In this document: positions 20,160 through 23,267 of the stretch, one piece after another
Numbering within the stretch: the first letter of the stretch is position 1
How the letters are laid out: the number at the start of each line of letters is the position of its first letter
DNA from: Gnetum montanum
Lineage: Eukaryota > Streptophyta > Gnetopsida > Gnetales > Gnetaceae
Direction: 5' to 3'
Assembly (NCBI GenBank): GCA_015680685.1
Contig: MNCI01033409.1
Location: 466,967-490,233 of the forward strand
Length of the DNA stretch: 23,267 bases
Made by a program: the position numbers and the translations under genes
The notes under the pieces: generated by a model
Told to the model about the DNA's origin: nothing
The model's database searches: none
The model's input: the letters and a program-made list of their open reading frames with translations, nothing else

Positions 20160-20759
20160 TTGGCATACAAGTTATGAACAACATCAGTTAATTTAGAAGA
20201 GAAGATAAGATCAACTATGGCTTGATCTTTGATAGAGTGTTGAGGTAGAAAACAAAGGTCAAACTTGATGAGAAAAGTTTTTCAATGAGCTAAGAAATGG
20301 TTATAAGAAGGATTGTTAGCAATAGCTTTAAGAATATTATCTTTGCATATAACAAATACCTTATCATTTAGAAGGTAATGCCTCGACTTCTTAAGAGTAA
20401 AGAAAAGACTTAGATAAGATGTTTTAACATCAAAATACCTAGTTTCATAGTTTAAGAAAGAATGAGATATGTAATATATGGGAAGATCAACTTCATTTTC
20501 TGACCTTTGAGATGACATGGTGGATATGGAATCACTAGAATTAGAAAGATAAGATAAAAAGGCTGATCAACTTATGGAGGATGTAAAACTAGAAGACTAT
20601 TCAAAACTTCTTTGATGAAGTTAAAGATCTTTTGTCACTTCTCATCCTAGATGAAAGATGTAGATTTTTAAAGAAAATGAATTAAGGAATGAAAATGAAT
20701 AGTGAGGTTGGAAATGAAATAGCAAATTGTTTAATATCTTGAATGTTCTTAGGGGTTGA
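20160..20759 (-). pseudogene. Minus-strand Ty3-type RNase H domain
   Basis: The clear part is 20518 down to about 20165 on the minus strand: LPIYYISHSFLNYETRYF, LKKSRHYLLNDKVFVI, IKFDLCFLPQHSIKDQAI and VDLI. These match the C-terminal half of the RNase H that follows RT in Tat polyproteins, including the SIKGQA..D linker that normally leads into the second RNase H. A stop interrupts it at 20282. The sequence stops at the edge of LTR copy C, where the linker would continue. The stretch between 20520 and 20759 is more decayed but lies in the right place between RT and RNase H. Confidence 0.85.
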
Positions 20760-21370
20760 AAGTTCTAGGATAGCTTTAACCTTATCAGTCAACTATTATG
20801 CCATCTTGAGATACAAGGTAATCTAACATCTTATCCATAAGGACTCCAAAGATGCATTTCTTGGAATTAAGATCTAAGTTGAACTTATCAAAATGAGTTA
20901 AAACTTGATCTAAGTCAAAAGCATAATTAGTTATTAGGACAAATTTAATGTTCAAATCGTTGACATAGTCATTATCTATTTTGAACATCATGTCATTGAA
21001 AATAAAATTCATAGCTTATTTATAGGTAGCTTTAGCATTCTTGAGCTCAAAGAGCATTTTAGTAGAGAAAACTTTTCCCAAATGAGTCATGAAAGTGGTA
21101 TATTGCTAGTGCTCTAGATTTATCTAGATTTAATTGTAGCTAGAAAACCCATCCATAAAGCATAGAATAACATGACTAGTTATGGCATCTATGAGATGAT
21201 CAAAATTTGATAAAGGAAAAACACCCTTAAAAGTAACTCTATTGATAACTCTAAAGTTAATGCATATGCAAATGCCATCATTCTTCCTAGGAACTATAAC
21301 CATGTTAGAAATTCAATTGGAATAGTCAATAGGATGAATGAATACAACATTGTAGGGTTTAGTAATCTCT
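20760..21370 (-). pseudogene. Minus-strand reverse transcriptase remnant, YVND
   Basis: Reading 21360 to 20785 on the minus strand gives NPYNVVFIHPIDYSNXISN, VIVPRKNDGICICINFRVIN, FMDGFSSYN, TTFMTHLGKVFSTKMLFEL, KNAKATYK-stop-AMNFIFNDM (about 21000), DYVNDLNIKFV, LNSKKCIFGV and YLVSQDGIIVD (ending 20785). The order is that of a Tat-type RT. The catalytic YVDD reads YVND, so the first Asp is lost. Several stops (for example in SYN-stop-I-stop-IN) break the frame. Compared with the plus-strand RT, conserved blocks differ strongly (FMDGFSSYN versus LLDGFLGYN), so this is another subfamily. Confidence 0.88.
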
Positions 21371-22140
21371 TCTTTTATAGTAAGAGCTATAGATAGATGG
21401 ATTTTTATAACATTTTATTTAATAGGTTTAGGACCTTCTTCCAAGATGATATTATGTTATACTAGCTTTGGATCTAGACTTGGCATATTACTATATCCTT
21501 AAGCAAAAGCAATTGAATAATTCTGCAAAGTTGCTAAAATATCTTCTTGAAGGTCTTAGGAGAGATAAGCACTAATTTGAAGTCTTTTTGTTCATCCTTA
21601 TGGCTTAATATAGGTAATCCAATCATGTGATCATTTATTCAAAGAGGATCCTAATCAAGAAAAGAGAGATTAAACTTGGAAAGTAGTTCATCCTCAATGA
21701 TATATAGAGAAGCTACAAGGAAAGCTGAGCTTGATTCAAAGTTACTAAAAGAGAGATCTAAAGCTTGACATACTTGTCTCATAGGGAAACTCAAGATTAG
21801 AGGTTGAAGTAGAGACATTTGGTAGGTAGCCATATTCACTTGGACTAAAATAAGAGGAGTTAGGCTTTAGAGGAGCTTTGAAAGAAAATGATATAAAATG
21901 TCAAAGCATCATATGTTAAAACTTTTTAAGAGTGCACGTCATTTTTCTATAGGCTATATAAGCAAAACAAAAGAAAATTTTACCATGAAAGCTTTCATTT
22001 ACATTATAATAGAGAAAAAATCTATGTAAGAGTAGAGAAAAAGTAACAAAAGTAGTAAATGATAAGGAAATAATAGCAAGTGATAGGCGTAGCAAGCAAG
22101 GGTGTATTAATGGATTACCACAGTCCCACATGCTCCCTCC
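21371..22140 (-). other. Probable upstream pol sequence of the minus-strand element
   Basis: This is where the protease-RT linker of the minus-strand element should lie. Two minus-strand open frames (21839-21651, 22131-21916) are present, but I recognise no motif in either. The assignment is by position only. Confidence 0.35.
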
Positions 22141-23180
22141 TAAGGTTTAGATGTAAGTTACATGAATCCTTATTATAAATTTTTATAAAGTTTATTACAA
22201 CATTAATTTTGGTTTATTGAAATGTGTGTAGATTTTCACTAGAAAATGTAATGCTAGGCTTGATTTATATTAGAATAGCTAGTTTTGCAAGAATTTTAGG
22301 CTTATATTTGAGCCTAAATTTCAATTTATTATGGGGATCAAGAACCCTGTTGTTGAGCAACAGGTACCCTCAATGCCCAACCATACGAATCAAAAGCATT
22401 CATGCAAGATCTAGTCAAATTCCATGGATGGGACTAGCATGGCATCTAGATTGTTAGGCATTGATCACAGGATAGTTTCTTCCCACTTGGACTAGTGATA
22501 GCTTTGTCATGTATGGTTTAGTCCTAAGTGAGACATATGGTTATTGTTGTTGTTTTGGCCTTATGCTAATCTTACTATAATAGAGAAATTGATGTTTAAT
22601 CTAATTAACAATGGAAAGTAAAGTCTAAACTAGCCTACAAGTGATGAGTGTTCATTCCCAGCTTACCGTACACGTCCTAAATCCATGTATCCACTACTAG
22701 GATTACCAAGTGCTATGCTACTAGAAGTAATAACATTGCTGGGATTACCAAGTGAATATGTGTTTATGCTCAAAATTGGATGTGCTCATTCTGCCAATTG
22801 ATAAACGTGCATGGAAATGTAAATATTAACTAAGTAAATGGAATATAAATTGCATAGAAAGTAAATTTAATCTAAGTCAAAATTCTGCAATGAATAAGAA
22901 TCAATCTCAATCTTATTTTCATTCATGGAATGTGTCTAGGTACATTGCCACTTGAATAAGATGCTATACAACTGACTCAAATCCACACTGTGGGCACTCA
23001 CTAACTATTCTCTAAGACTAGAAAATAAAAATACAAGGGTTTGGCTATTCTATTGACAAAGGAATGGGATGAATCGTGTGTCCAAGTGTTGTATTTATAA
23101 GTAGGCATGTATCCTGCAATATTGAATATCCAATGTCGTAACTTGAGCTCTAATATTGGATCCCCAATGATGAGACACGA
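22141..23180. other. Non-coding, nothing recognised
   Basis: No coding motif is present on either strand. GGATTACCAAGTG occurs twice (about 22701 and 22742). A small hairpin lies at 22346-22364. Confidence 0.5.
22346..22364 (+). other. Short perfect hairpin
   Basis: CCTGTTG and CAACAGG flank a five-base loop. There is no T-run afterwards and no adjacent gene, so no terminator or RNA gene is claimed. Confidence 0.5.
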
Positions 23181-23191
23181 CATGCATAGCG

Positions 23192-23239
23192 CCGCGATAT
23201 CGCATCTTCCCCTGCGATATCACGTACGCGATATCGCGG
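23192..23239 (+). promoter_or_regulatory. CpG-rich GCGATATC palindrome cluster
   Basis: CCGCGATATCGC (23192-23203) and GCGATATCGCGG (23228-23239) are perfect reverse complements. A third GCGATATC sits at 23214-23221. The eight-base core occurs three times in 42 bp, with start spacings of 20 and 14. The cluster ends 14 bp before a TATA-like box. It could be a regulatory site array or a piece of an unrecognised repeat. Confidence 0.5.
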
Positions 23240-23253
23240 TCTGTCGCCATATC

Positions 23254-23261
23254 TATAAATA
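23254..23261 (+). promoter_or_regulatory. TATA-like box at the right edge
   Basis: TATAAATA is followed by AGAGGC at the end of the window. Any transcript would begin just outside. Its position after the GC-rich palindrome cluster suggests a core promoter, perhaps of another LTR, but no downstream sequence is available. Confidence 0.35.
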
Positions 23262-23267
23262 AGAGGC

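Noticed and set aside
22346-22364. Hairpin as a transcription terminator or small RNA
   Set aside because: The stem is only seven base pairs, with no T-run and no neighbouring gene. Such hairpins occur by chance.
1-23267. A novel defence, toxin or phage-like system
   Set aside because: Every recognisable protein piece belongs to plant retrotransposons or to broken host genes (deadenylase, ABCC transporter). Nothing forms an intact multi-gene unit.

Overview
This 23.3 kb window looks like repeat-rich nuclear DNA of a land plant, most likely a large-genome seed plant. The evidence is a decayed Ty3/gypsy element with Tat-lineage features, long degenerate LTRs, and two broken plant-type gene copies. 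A gymnosperm is plausible, but the sequence does not prove it. Base composition is AT-rich nearly throughout. The exceptions are a C-rich low-complexity stretch (about 280-970), a GC-richer former gene island (about 15.85-18.5 kb) and a short CpG-rich palindromic cluster at the right edge. I see no intact protein-coding gene, no RNA gene and no CRISPR array.

Layout. 1-1990 is non-coding, with a 22-bp minisatellite at 582-740 and smaller repeats. 1994-3160 is an intron-less, frameshifted copy of a CCR4/nocturnin-type deadenylase gene. 3611-4192 looks like the polypurine tract and truncated LTR of an unrelated retrotransposon. 4193-15628 is the main feature, a plus-strand Ty3/gypsy Tat-like element. 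It comprises a 5' LTR (left end lost), a primer-binding site, gag, an aspartic protease, an archaeal-type RNase H located BEFORE reverse transcriptase, RT, the standard RNase H, integrase, about 1.2 kb of 3' untranslated DNA, a polypurine tract and a 3' LTR of about 2.7 kb. Its open frame is broken by about five frameshifts and many stops, most often TAG.

15640-15850 is a minus-strand RNase H fragment. 16170-18720 is a broken ABCC (MRP-type) transporter gene. Its first nucleotide-binding domain keeps Walker A but has lost the signature and Walker B segment. 18740-20158 is a third, more diverged copy of the same LTR family. 20160-21370 is a minus-strand RT-RNase H block from a second Tat-like element whose YVDD motif reads YVND. 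21.4-23.2 kb holds no gene I can recognise. The window ends in a cluster of GCGATATC palindromes just upstream of a TATA-like box.

Nothing here is likely to make a working protein today. The most useful observations are the retroelement domain order, the TAG-biased stop pattern, the surgical loss inside the ABC domain, two junctions that place the same LTR terminus next to reverse-oriented RNase H sequence, and the right-edge palindromes. I found no convincing evidence of a previously undescribed functional system.
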